A stretch of 64,000 nucleotides of DNA from JANQRA01 sp035762545 (GTDB lineage: Bacteria > Actinomycetota > Acidimicrobiia > Spongiisociales > ZC4RG35). The DNA lies in NCBI GenBank assembly GCA_035762545.1, contig DASTOM010000029.1, positions 1 to 64,000 on the forward strand, in the 5' to 3' direction. Positions within the stretch are counted from its first letter, which is position 1, and each line of letters starts with the position of its first letter. The notes under the pieces are model-generated. The model was not told the origin of the DNA, did not search any database, and worked only from the letters and a program-made list of their open reading frames with translations. The position numbers and the translations under genes are program-made. Below are positions 52,767-60,725 of this stretch, one piece after another.

Positions 52767-52817
52767 GTTGTCAGTGGAAGCGCCTCGAGCCCTTCTCGAG
52801 ACCCTTCCACTGCCAAC
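52767..52817 (+). promoter_or_regulatory. Long hairpin in the pnp leader
   Basis: A single stem-loop of 51 nt can form: GTTG with CAAC, one mismatch, CAGTGGAAG with CTTCCACTG, a 3x3 internal loop, CTCGAG with CTCGAG and a 5-nt loop. It ends 31 nt before the GTG start of pnp. In E. coli an RNase III-cut stem in the pnp leader is used for autoregulation by PNPase; this looks like a counterpart. Confidence 0.65.
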
Positions 52818-52848
52818 GGGTGCGGCTCCCAACAAGAAGGAGCACAAC

Positions 52849-55242
52849 GTGCCCGAAACCTCTGTAAGAGGATCAATCGGCGGCAAGGAGCTCATCCTGA
52901 GCACCGGCAAGCTGGCCCCCCAGGCCAACGGAGCCGTAGTCGCCACTCTCGGCGGTACCGAAATGTTGGTGACCGCGACAGCCAATGCGAAGCCACGCGA
53001 GGGCGTCGATTTCTTTCCGCTCACCGTCGACTTCGAGGAGCGGATGTACTCGGTGGGTCGTATCCCCGGGTCGTTCTTCCGTCGTGAAGGCCGACCGTCG
53101 GAGCAGGCGATTCTCACCTGTCGTCTCATCGACCGTCCCCTCCGCCCGTCGTTCGCCGACGGCTACCGCAACGAGACACACATCGTGGTCACCTCGCTCG
53201 CCGTGGATCAGGAGAACCCCTTCGACGTGGTTGCACTCAACGGTGCGTCGGCCGCCCTCTCCGTCTCGGGAATTCCCTTCGAGGGCCCACTCGGCGGAGT
53301 TCGTCTCGCCCTCAAGAAAGGTGAGTGGGTCCCGTTCCCGACCGAAGAGGAGCTCGACGAGTCAGTGTTCGAGCTCGTCGTCGCCGGCCGTCGCAACGAC
53401 GCCGGTGAAGTCGACATCGTCATGGTCGAGGCCGGTGCGACCCCCGAAGGCGCCCGACTCGTAGCTGCCGGTGACCGCCCCTCCGATGAGGACGCCGTCG
53501 CCCAGGGACTCGAGGAGTCCAAGCAGTACATCGATCAGCTCATCGACCTCCAGAACCAGCTCAAGGCTCAAGCGGAGCAGAAGAGCTTCGAGTGGAGCCC
53601 GATCGTCGACTACTCCGAGGAGATCTACTCCCGGGTAGAGGCGGCTGCCGGCTCAGGGATCGCCGGCGTGCTGGAGATCCCGGGCAAGCACGACCGTCAG
53701 GATGCCGAGGCCGCTCTGGCCGAGGAAGTCATCGCCGGTCTCGGTCTCGCCGAGGACGACGTGGAGGGTCTCAAGGAGGCCAAGAACGCCTTCCGTTCGG
53801 TCTTCAAGAAGGTCGCACGCAAGCGGGTGATCGACCAGGGCGTCCGCATGGACGGCCGTGGCGCCAGCGACATCCGTCCTCTCAGCATCGAGGTCGGTGT
53901 CGTGGAGCGCACTCACGGGTCGGCGCTGTTCCAGCGTGGCGAGACCCAGGTGCTCAACATCACAACGCTCGGCATGCTCAAGATGGAGCAGATGCTCGAC
54001 ACCCTCGACATCGCCGAGGGCAAGCGGTACATGCACCACTACAACTTCCCGCCGTTCTCGACGGGAGAGGCGGGGTTCATGCGTGGCCCGAAGCGTCGTG
54101 AGATCGGACACGGTGCCCTCGCCGAGAAGGCCCTGCTGCCCGTTGTTCCCAGCTCGGACGACTTCCCGTACGCCCTGCGCCTCGTCTCCGAGGTCCTGGC
54201 GTCCAACGGGTCGTCGTCGATGGCATCGGTGTGTGGCTCTTCGCTGTCGCTGATGGATGCCGGTGTGCCGATCCTGGCCCCGGTGGCCGGGATCGCCATG
54301 GGTCTCATAAACGAGGGCGACAAGTTCGTCACTCTCACCGACATCCTCGGTGCCGAGGACGCACTCGGTGACATGGACTTCAAGGTGGCCGGGACTGCCG
54401 ACATGATCACGGCGCTCCAGTTGGACACCAAGATCCAGGGTCTTCCGTCCGAGGTGCTCAAGGGAGCCCTCGACCAGGCCCGTGAGGCACGTCTCTTCAT
54501 CCTCGACGCCATGTCCGAGGTCATCGCGGAGCCACGTGCCGAGATGAACAAGTGGGCTCCCCGCATCGAGTCGGTCGAGATTCCCAAGGACAAGATCGGC
54601 GAGGTCATCGGTCCCAAGGGAGCCGTCATCCGCGAGCTCGAAGAGGTAACCGGTGCCAAGATCGAGATCGAGGAGACCGATGGTGTCGGTATCGTCCGCA
54701 TCGCCTCCAATGACAGCGAGGCACTTGCCGGCGCCATGGAGCGTGTCCGCCAAATCGCCTTCCCACCGGAGGTCGAGGTTGGCGCCGAGTACGACGGCAA
54801 GGTGGTGAACATCACCAAGTTCGGTGCTTTCGTAAATATCCTCCCCGGCCGCGACGGTCTGCTCCACATCTCACGTCTCGACGGGTCGAAGCGGGTGGAG
54901 CGCGTCGAGGACTATCTCTCCGAGGGCGACGAGCTCAAGGTTCGGGTCCGTGAGATCGAACGGGGCAAAGTCAGCCTGGAGCTGGTCGAGGCGCTGGAAG
55001 GCGCCACGCTGCCCAGTGGCGACGCCCCTTCAGGTGGTGGCCGCGATCGCAGCGACCGCAACGACCGGGGTCGCGACCGCAACGGCGGCGGCCGTGGCGG
55101 CCGGTCCAACAACGATCGGTCCAACGACCGCAATCGAGGCCGTAATCGTGACGAGCCGAGCTCGACCGATCAGCAGACCAGCGGTGGACGACGCAAGGCT
55201 CCCCAGAGCTTCGCCGAGGCCTTCGAGGAGATGCAGGACTAG
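52849..55242 (+). CDS. pnp: Polynucleotide phosphorylase PNPase
   Basis: This protein of 797 residues degrades RNA phosphorolytically. Two RNase PH domains (about 10-210 and 330-545), a KH domain with IGPKGAVIRELEE (about 585) and an S1 domain (VGAEYDGKVVNITKFGAFVNILPGRDGLLHIS in outline) are present. The last 75 residues are low complexity, rich in Arg, Asp, Asn and Gly, in place of a normal end. GTG 52849 follows AAGGAG. Confidence 0.95.
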   Translation: MPETSVRGSIGGKELILSTGKLAPQANGAVVATLGGTEMLVTATANAKPREGVDFFPLTVDFEERMYSVGRIPGSFFRREGRPSEQAILTCRLIDRPLRPSFADGYRNETHIVVTSLAVDQENPFDVVALNGASAALSVSGIPFEGPLGGVRLALKKGEWVPFPTEEELDESVFELVVAGRRNDAGEVDIVMVEAGATPEGARLVAAGDRPSDEDAVAQGLEESKQYIDQLIDLQNQLKAQAEQKSFEWSPIVDYSEEIYSRVEAAAGSGIAGVLEIPGKHDRQDAEAALAEEVIAGLGLAEDDVEGLKEAKNAFRSVFKKVARKRVIDQGVRMDGRGASDIRPLSIEVGVVERTHGSALFQRGETQVLNITTLGMLKMEQMLDTLDIAEGKRYMHHYNFPPFSTGEAGFMRGPKRREIGHGALAEKALLPVVPSSDDFPYALRLVSEVLASNGSSSMASVCGSSLSLMDAGVPILAPVAGIAMGLINEGDKFVTLTDILGAEDALGDMDFKVAGTADMITALQLDTKIQGLPSEVLKGALDQAREARLFILDAMSEVIAEPRAEMNKWAPRIESVEIPKDKIGEVIGPKGAVIRELEEVTGAKIEIEETDGVGIVRIASNDSEALAGAMERVRQIAFPPEVEVGAEYDGKVVNITKFGAFVNILPGRDGLLHISRLDGSKRVERVEDYLSEGDELKVRVREIERGKVSLELVEALEGATLPSGDAPSGGGRDRSDRNDRGRDRNGGGRGGRSNNDRSNDRNRGRNRDEPSSTDQQTSGGRRKAPQSFAEAFEEMQD

Positions 55243-55262
55243 TACGACTCACATCGTTCGGG

Positions 55263-55294
55263 AAAGGGGCCTATCGACCGATAGGCCCCTTTTT
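55263..55294 (+). terminator. Strong intrinsic terminator after pnp
   Basis: A 14-bp stem (AAAGGGGCCTATCG and its complement, 2-nt loop) runs into five T. This is the clearest rho-independent terminator of the window and ends the rpsO-pnp unit. Confidence 0.9.
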
Positions 55295-55336
55295 CATTGG
55301 CATCTACCATCTACGCCAGGCGGCACTGGGAGATCG

Positions 55337-56044
55337 ATGGCTGTCGAACTCGATGGCATTGTGCGGATGCGGGGGGAAACCGGTCACGGTGTCAGTGTGC
55401 GCGTGCTTGCCGAGAATCGTCGTCTCCGCCTGGTCGCCGGCAACGAACTGGTCGGTGACTGGCAGGTGGGCGAGATAGGTATCAGCGCCCTCCAGGACGG
55501 GTTCAGCATCAAGGCCGAAGGTGAGGAGTTGGTCCTGCGGACCGAGGACGACGTCGCACTCGCCGGCGAGATCGGGATCTCGGCTGCCTCCCCCCGTCTC
55601 GCCCGTCTGCTCGCCGCCCGGCACAACCCCGAGGAGGCCCCTCCGGTCGAGGAAGAGCCGTACCCCATATCCTCGAACCTCGCCGCCATCGGATTCGCCC
55701 TCGCCGGCGCCATGATCGTCCTCGGTGGTGTGATCCTCGACCAGACCGCCGCTCCACCTCGACCCCTGTCCGGCGACGCCACGGGCAGCCCCTTCGACTT
55801 CTGGATTGCCTTCGTCGTCGGGGGGATACTGATGATCGGAACCGCTTACGTGATGTCGATCGGCACCAGGTTCGCCCGCATCATCGCTCTCGTGATCCTT
55901 CTCGGGATGATCGTCGTCTTCGGCTTCGCCGTTGCCGAAACCGACGCCGAAGCATCTCAACTCGCCGCCTACGGCTTCATCGCCGGTGGGTTGGTGGTCG
56001 GGGTCGCCGTGCTCTCCAGTGGGAGCCTGAAGCAGAGCGACTAG
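55337..56044 (+). CDS. Membrane protein of unknown function
   Basis: This protein of 235 residues has a soluble beta-rich N-terminal half (about 1-95, with VRVLAENRRLRLVAGNELVGDW) and four membrane helices (about 115-135, 155-175, 180-198 and 210-228). The N-terminus looks like a small SHOCT- or PH-type domain but I cannot name it. ATG 55337 is preceded by GGGAG. It follows the pnp terminator. Confidence 0.7.
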   Translation: MAVELDGIVRMRGETGHGVSVRVLAENRRLRLVAGNELVGDWQVGEIGISALQDGFSIKAEGEELVLRTEDDVALAGEIGISAASPRLARLLAARHNPEEAPPVEEEPYPISSNLAAIGFALAGAMIVLGGVILDQTAAPPRPLSGDATGSPFDFWIAFVVGGILMIGTAYVMSIGTRFARIIALVILLGMIVVFGFAVAETDAEASQLAAYGFIAGGLVVGVAVLSSGSLKQSD

Positions 56045-56059
56045 AGGTACGGTTCCTCT

Positions 56060-56983
56060 GTGCCGGAACTTCCCGACATCGTCGTATACATCGAGGCCCT
56101 GGAGCGGCACGTCCTCGGTGAGGAGGTCAGGGGGGTCCGGGTCGCCTCACCCGCAGTGCTCCGCACATACGACCCGCCCTACACCGCGCCGATCGGGAGG
56201 AGAGTGGCTGCACTGCACCGTGTCGGCAAGCGAATTGCCTTCGAGTTGCGTGAAAATGAGGGGGGGCGACCCCCCTCCAACCCCCCGCCCCACATCTATC
56301 TCGTCATCCATCTGATGGTCGCCGGGCGTCTCCGCTGGGAGACGCCGCGGAAGCCGATTCCGAAGAAGGTCGGGCTGGCCGCCATCGATTTCGACTCAGG
56401 GTCACTCATCCTCACCGAGCAGGGCACCCACAAGCGGGCCGGGATGTGGATCTTCGACTCCTGGGACGGGGTGGAGACACTCGACCGGGGTGGGGTCGAG
56501 CCTCTCGAGGTCGACGAAGCCGGCTTCGCCGAAGCATTGAAGAGCGAGAACCGCACTCTGAAGCGAGCGCTCACCGACCCTCGAATCTTCTCAGGAATCG
56601 GCAACGCCTACTCGGACGAGATCCTCTGGGAGGCGAAGTTGTCGCCGGTTAAACGGACCTCCCAACTCGACGATGGCGAAGTCATCGCGCTCCACGGGGC
56701 GGTGGTCAGCTCGCTCAACGAGTGGACCGAGCGGTTGCGTGAGGAGGTGGGGGAGGGCTGGCCGACCAGAGTGACCGCCTTCCGTGACGACATGGCCGTT
56801 CACGGCAAGTACGGAGAGCCCTGTCCGCGCTGTGGGTCGAAGGTACAGCGGATCGTCTATTCGTCGAACGAGACCAACTACTGCGCCACCTGTCAGACCG
56901 GCGGCAAGCTGCTGGCGGACCGGTCGCTGTCCCGGCTGCTCAAAGAGGACTGGCCGAAGACGCTCGAAGAGCTGGAGGGATGA
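56060..56983 (+). CDS. Fpg/Nei-type DNA glycosylase with a short insertion
   Basis: This protein of 307 residues removes oxidised bases. The N-terminal PELPD holds the catalytic Pro and Glu, NRTLKRALTDPRIFSGIGNAYSDEILW in outline is the H2TH region and the zinc finger is CPRCGSKVQ with NYCATCQTGG. Between FELRENE and YLVIHLMVAGRLRW stands GGRPPSNPPP, which relatives known to me lack; its DNA is palindromic. GTG start with TACGGT 12 nt upstream. Confidence 0.88.
   Translation: MPELPDIVVYIEALERHVLGEEVRGVRVASPAVLRTYDPPYTAPIGRRVAALHRVGKRIAFELRENEGGRPPSNPPPHIYLVIHLMVAGRLRWETPRKPIPKKVGLAAIDFDSGSLILTEQGTHKRAGMWIFDSWDGVETLDRGGVEPLEVDEAGFAEALKSENRTLKRALTDPRIFSGIGNAYSDEILWEAKLSPVKRTSQLDDGEVIALHGAVVSSLNEWTERLREEVGEGWPTRVTAFRDDMAVHGKYGEPCPRCGSKVQRIVYSSNETNYCATCQTGGKLLADRSLSRLLKEDWPKTLEELEG
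56261..56275. repeat. Palindromic insertion in the glycosylase gene
   Basis: Six G, loop CGA and six C form a perfect hairpin, followed by another C-rich run to about 56290. It coincides with the extra GGRPPSNPPP segment of the protein. The core GGGGGGGCGAC also occurs (inverted) in the imuB copy. Confidence 0.65.
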
Positions 56984-56986
56984 GCG

Positions 56987-58393
56987 TCACGATCCGGACA
57001 GCTGGGCGACCCCCCGTCGCTCCATGTTCCCCCAGGTCTTGACACTCCGACCTCCGAACATGGCCCTGACCCTCCAGATGACGGTCATCTGGTGGAAACC
57101 GAGGTTCTCGATCAGCGCCATGACCACCAGACGAGACGTGTCCACGATGCTGTTGCTGTAGCCGAAGGACTCGTCGAGGAGGATCGCCATGAGACTGTTG
57201 AGGATCCCCATCCCGAAGGCGAGGGCGATGACTAGCACGACAGCCTTGGGGCTGAGAATCCCCATGAGGATCCCGGTCGGGACCACGATGTAGCCGAGCA
57301 CTTCGATGATCGGGGCGAGGTACTCGAAGAGGACATATGCCGGCCAGGTGAGCATCCCCAGCGTCCCGTACCGGCGCCGGAAGACGATGGGTTTGAAGTC
57401 CGACACCGTCGTCATCAGGCCTCGATGCCAACGGATCCGCTGCCGCTTCAGCACCCGCCGGGTCGGGGGGACTTCCGTCCATATGACGGCCGACGGTTCG
57501 TAGACGATTCGGTAGGGGATGTTGTTCTCGATATGGAACATGTGGAGCCTCACCGTGAGGTCCATGTCCTCGCCCATGTGGCCTTCGGTGAACCCGCCGA
57601 CCGCGAGCACCGAGGCTCGCTTCCAGATGCCGAATGCCCCGGACACGTTGGGCAGGGCGTTGATCGAGGACCAACCGGGCCGGGCGGCGATGAAGGTCCG
57701 GAGGTACTCGAGCACCTGCATGCGAGCGATCAGCCCACGGGGGACGTGTGACTCGACGAGGTGGCCCAGCCGGACCTTGCTGCCGTTGATCGGTCGGATG
57801 TTGCCGCCGACCGCGATGGTCCGCTCCCGATCCTCGACCACCCGCTGCATCGCTTTGACCAGGCAATTGGCGTCGAGGACGACGTCAGCGTCGGTGCAGA
57901 GGACGTACGGGTAGCGGGCGGCGTTGATCCCGGCGTTGAGTGCGTCCGCGCGCCCACCGTTCTCCTTGTCGACCACGGTGATCTCGACACCCGCCTTGCC
58001 TCGATAGATCGCCTCCACCGGCTTGGTGGCGATGTCAGGGCGGTAAGGGATACGGACCTGTTGGAGGCCGAACGCTTCGATCAAGAGGGAGAGCGTGTCG
58101 TCCGACGAGCCGTCGTTGGCGATCACGATCTCGAACCGCGGGTAGGCGACGATCGACATCGACCGGATCGAGTCGACGATGCCAACCGCCTCGTTGTAGG
58201 CGGGGATGACTATCGACACCGGGGGAGCGGTGCGGGAGGAGAGCATTTCCCGCACCCGGCCAAACCGCTGCACGTGGTGGCTGCGACGCAGCGCCCGCCC
58301 CGACCAGATCCCGATTCCTAGGACGTAGACGTGCAGGATCACGAAGTAGGTGAGGGCGAACACACCGATTGCCTTGATGATCGTGGCTATCAC
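56987..58393 (-). CDS. Membrane glycosyltransferase, GT2 family
   Basis: This protein of 468 residues has an N-terminal membrane helix, a GT2 catalytic domain with VSIVIPAYNEA (about 59-69), DGSS, the TDADVV metal motif, GEDMDL and QRIRWHRG (the QxxRW group of processive synthases), then four or more C-terminal helices. It resembles PNAG/cellulose-type polysaccharide synthases. It overlaps the HEAT gene by 4 nt. The last residues ERRGVAQ echo the tail of RbfA. Confidence 0.87.
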   Translation of the reverse strand: MIATIIKAIGVFALTYFVILHVYVLGIGIWSGRALRRSHHVQRFGRVREMLSSRTAPPVSIVIPAYNEAVGIVDSIRSMSIVAYPRFEIVIANDGSSDDTLSLLIEAFGLQQVRIPYRPDIATKPVEAIYRGKAGVEITVVDKENGGRADALNAGINAARYPYVLCTDADVVLDANCLVKAMQRVVEDRERTIAVGGNIRPINGSKVRLGHLVESHVPRGLIARMQVLEYLRTFIAARPGWSSINALPNVSGAFGIWKRASVLAVGGFTEGHMGEDMDLTVRLHMFHIENNIPYRIVYEPSAVIWTEVPPTRRVLKRQRIRWHRGLMTTVSDFKPIVFRRRYGTLGMLTWPAYVLFEYLAPIIEVLGYIVVPTGILMGILSPKAVVLVIALAFGMGILNSLMAILLDESFGYSNSIVDTSRLVVMALIENLGFHQMTVIWRVRAMFGGRSVKTWGNMERRGVAQLSGS

Positions 58394-59532
58394 GATGACG
58401 TCACCACACTTCCTTCGACCAGCTCGAGGAGGTCGAAGTCACGTCTCTCACCCACGCCGCCCTCGACCCGGTCTCTGGCCGCGATCAGCTCACCCGCATC
58501 CGCCAACGCCTCGGCCGCGGCGTCGCGTGCGAAGCTGTCCTGGGAGATGAGGGAGGCGTACAGGACGTCTACTCCGGTGGAGAAGTGTGACAACGCCGAG
58601 GCGGAGTTGCGACGCACCCACCAGTTTTCGTCCTCCAATCCGAGGGCCAAGGTGGGCACGACAGACTCGTCGCCCAGGGTCGCCAGTGCCGAAGCCGCCT
58701 TGGCGCGGAGTCTCCAGTCCTCCGACCGCGCCGCCTTCTCGACCGAGTCGAAAGCCATCGGCGCTCGAAGGATGCCCAGGGTCTCGACGATGGCGATCTG
58801 GATCTCCGGCTCGTTGACGTCGTCGAGTATCACGAGCAGGGGCTCGACGGCGGTGGGGTCACCGATCGAGGCGAGTGTCCGCACTGCAGCGGCGGGTCCC
58901 CGCGCGCCAAACCGTCCGCTGGCCCTGACGTAGGAGATGAGTGGCCAGGTGGCCATGACCCCGTATTCGACGAGGCTGTCGGCGAATCGGGATCGCACCC
59001 ATGGAGTCTCGGTCTCGAACCTGGCCAGGATGGCCGTGATACCGGGCTTCCATCTGATGCGTGCCAAGCCTCTGGCACACTGGACCCGCACCTCCGGGCT
59101 CGGATCGGAGAGATGTCGCATGAGGGTGTCGGCGGCGCTCTCGTCGGCCAGCTCGGCGAGGGCCACGGCCGCCCGGAGCCTGGTGTCGACCCGGAACCTC
59201 TGTGCCAGACGCTGGCTCTGGCGTGCCCCGATCTCGTATCGGTCGACGATCGTCCCCAGTGCCTCGGCGTCCTGGCCCTTGACGATGGAACGGAGGTCGA
59301 TCATGGCATCGAGGAAAGCCTGGTCCTCGGCAACCCTTCGACCCAGGACGACTTGGTGGCTGTCGAGTGCGAGGTGACGGCTCAGGATGGAGATGTAGGC
59401 GCTCCGTCTCCTCCGCTGCCGGTCCCGACGACGTCGGTGCACGGGTTTGATGATCAGGATGGCGGCGAGCAGCACAGCATTGGCGGCGAAGATCGCCACC
59501 AGGGAGATCTTGAGAATCTCGGTGCCACTCAT
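58390..59532 (-). CDS. Membrane-anchored HEAT-repeat protein
   Basis: This protein of 380 residues has one N-terminal helix (about 8-30), a basic stretch RRRRDRQRRRR and then HEAT repeats from about 115 on (RAAVALAELADESAADTLMRHLSDPSPEVRVQCARGLARI in outline). HEAT repeats bind partners; here the partner is likely the overlapping glycosyltransferase. An inverted repeat lies just before its start. Confidence 0.8.
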   Translation of the reverse strand: MSGTEILKISLVAIFAANAVLLAAILIIKPVHRRRRDRQRRRRSAYISILSRHLALDSHQVVLGRRVAEDQAFLDAMIDLRSIVKGQDAEALGTIVDRYEIGARQSQRLAQRFRVDTRLRAAVALAELADESAADTLMRHLSDPSPEVRVQCARGLARIRWKPGITAILARFETETPWVRSRFADSLVEYGVMATWPLISYVRASGRFGARGPAAAVRTLASIGDPTAVEPLLVILDDVNEPEIQIAIVETLGILRAPMAFDSVEKAARSEDWRLRAKAASALATLGDESVVPTLALGLEDENWWVRRNSASALSHFSTGVDVLYASLISQDSFARDAAAEALADAGELIAARDRVEGGVGERRDFDLLELVEGSVVTSS

Positions 59533-59537
59533 TCCTT

Positions 59538-59556
59538 GTTCCGTAATGATCGGAAC
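59538..59556. promoter_or_regulatory. Inverted repeat before the HEAT gene
   Basis: GTTCCG, 7 nt, CGGAAC form an inverted repeat 6 nt upstream of the HEAT gene start. It might be an operator or an RNA stem that controls translation. Confidence 0.35.
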
Positions 59557-59577
59557 GGGGAGAGTCGCTATTGAGGC

Positions 59578-59922
59578 TTAGCGGGTGAGGGCAAGGGTGA
59601 CCCGGGCAGATAGCTCGTTGATGAGGAAGGGCTTGCGGATGAAGTCGGCAGCTCCGATCCGAAGACACTCGACGACGGTGGCTTCGTCCTCGACACCGGA
59701 GAGCATGATCACCGGGAACTCGAGCCCTTCGGTCTTCCATTTTTCCAGGACCTCCATACCGAGAAGCCCGGGCATGAGATGGTCGAGGATGGCCAGGTCG
59801 ATTCGCTGTTCGCATCCGATCTCGTATGCGGACACGCCGTTGTCGGTGACAACGACTTCGTGCCCCTCATTGCCGAGGGCGACCGAGAGCAGGGTGGTGA
59901 TCGTCTCGGTGTCGTCGGCCAC
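59578..59922 (-). CDS. Single-domain response regulator (REC)
   Basis: This is a CheY-like receiver: VADDTETI (acidic pair), DLAILDHLMPG (phospho-Asp), the switch Ser in MLSGVED and FIRKPF (Lys). There is no output domain. The GTG 59922 used here cuts the first beta strand. Codons upstream give KRIL before VADD, so the true start is probably further up, at an ATC at 59964 with TAGTCT 12 nt upstream. It lies 45 nt before the HEAT and glycosyltransferase genes and likely controls them by protein contact. Confidence 0.85.
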   Translation of the reverse strand: MADDTETITTLLSVALGNEGHEVVVTDNGVSAYEIGCEQRIDLAILDHLMPGLLGMEVLEKWKTEGLEFPVIMLSGVEDEATVVECLRIGAADFIRKPFLINELSARVTLALTR

Positions 59923-60021
59923 GAGGATGCGCTTCGGATTAGCGACCCTGTGGGAACCAGCGATGGCGACAGACTAGACACCTCAACGGCCCCTTCGGGT
60001 GTTAGGGCTTCCTCTTGTGTC

Positions 60022-60037
60022 TCGAACATATGTTCGA
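60022..60037. promoter_or_regulatory. LexA SOS box
   Basis: TCGAACATATGTTCGA is a perfect 16-bp palindrome matching the actinobacterial LexA consensus TCGAAC-N4-GTTCGA. It lies 32 nt before the start of imuA. LexA should repress the imuA-imuB pair until DNA damage. Confidence 0.88.
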
Positions 60038-60068
60038 TAGAGTTGATTGCCCTCACATTGGAGTCAGT

Positions 60069-60725
60069 TTGCGAATCGAGGGCGTTGCAACCGGTTTCGC
60101 TGGATCGGTTGCAGTCCAGAAGGATGATCCCGGTGCTCTGCTCGAGTTGCAACCGGGGAAGATCACCGAGCTGGTGGGTGACATCGGCACCGGGATGACA
60201 CGTCTCGGTTTTAAGCTCCTCGCCCCGCACTCCCGGGTCGCCCCGGTCGTGGCGTTGGACACGAGGTCGTGGATCTCACCCGAAGCAGCCTGGGAGACAG
60301 GCGTCGACTCCGACCGGTTGATCGTGGTCCGCTGTGCCGACCCGATCATGTGGCCCAAGGTCACCGCCGCCCTGCTCGAGGGAGTCCGTGCGATGTATGC
60401 CGAAGTGCCGGCACGGGTGAGGGACAGCGACCTGCGCCGGCTGGCCGCGCTGGCCCGGGCCCGTCGGGTGGCGGTGGTGATGAGACCGATGACCACCGGG
60501 TTGCCGGCAGGGATCTCATATCTCCGGCTCCGTGCCCTGGGGGTCACTTGGGAGGGGGCCGATCGTGGCCACGGGAGACTCACGAGGAGACGGTTGGTGA
60601 TCGAAGCGACAGGCAAGGGGGCTTCGGGGATGTCACGACGATTCGAGGTGGAAGATGAAGGCACGGACGTTGTGCGTGTGGTTTCCGATGTGGTCATTGG
60701 GGAGACCAGACGCGCCGTCGGATGA
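60069..60725 (+). CDS. imuA: ImuA-type RecA-like protein of the SOS mutagenesis cassette
   Basis: This protein of 218 residues is a RecA-fold relative. The P-loop place shows VGDIGTGMTRLG and so lacks the GK[ST] of Walker A. Such degenerate partners occur beside imuB in actinobacteria (ImuA') and help the error-prone polymerase DnaE2. TTG 60069 is preceded by TTGGAG with 5-nt spacing. It overlaps imuB by 71 nt and has an SOS box upstream. Confidence 0.75.
   Translation: MRIEGVATGFAGSVAVQKDDPGALLELQPGKITELVGDIGTGMTRLGFKLLAPHSRVAPVVALDTRSWISPEAAWETGVDSDRLIVVRCADPIMWPKVTAALLEGVRAMYAEVPARVRDSDLRRLAALARARRVAVVMRPMTTGLPAGISYLRLRALGVTWEGADRGHGRLTRRRLVIEATGKGASGMSRRFEVEDEGTDVVRVVSDVVIGETRRAVG

Noticed and set aside
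53653..54867. Minus-strand open frame of 404 codons
   Set aside because: It is the antisense of pnp; composition and lack of motifs show a shadow.
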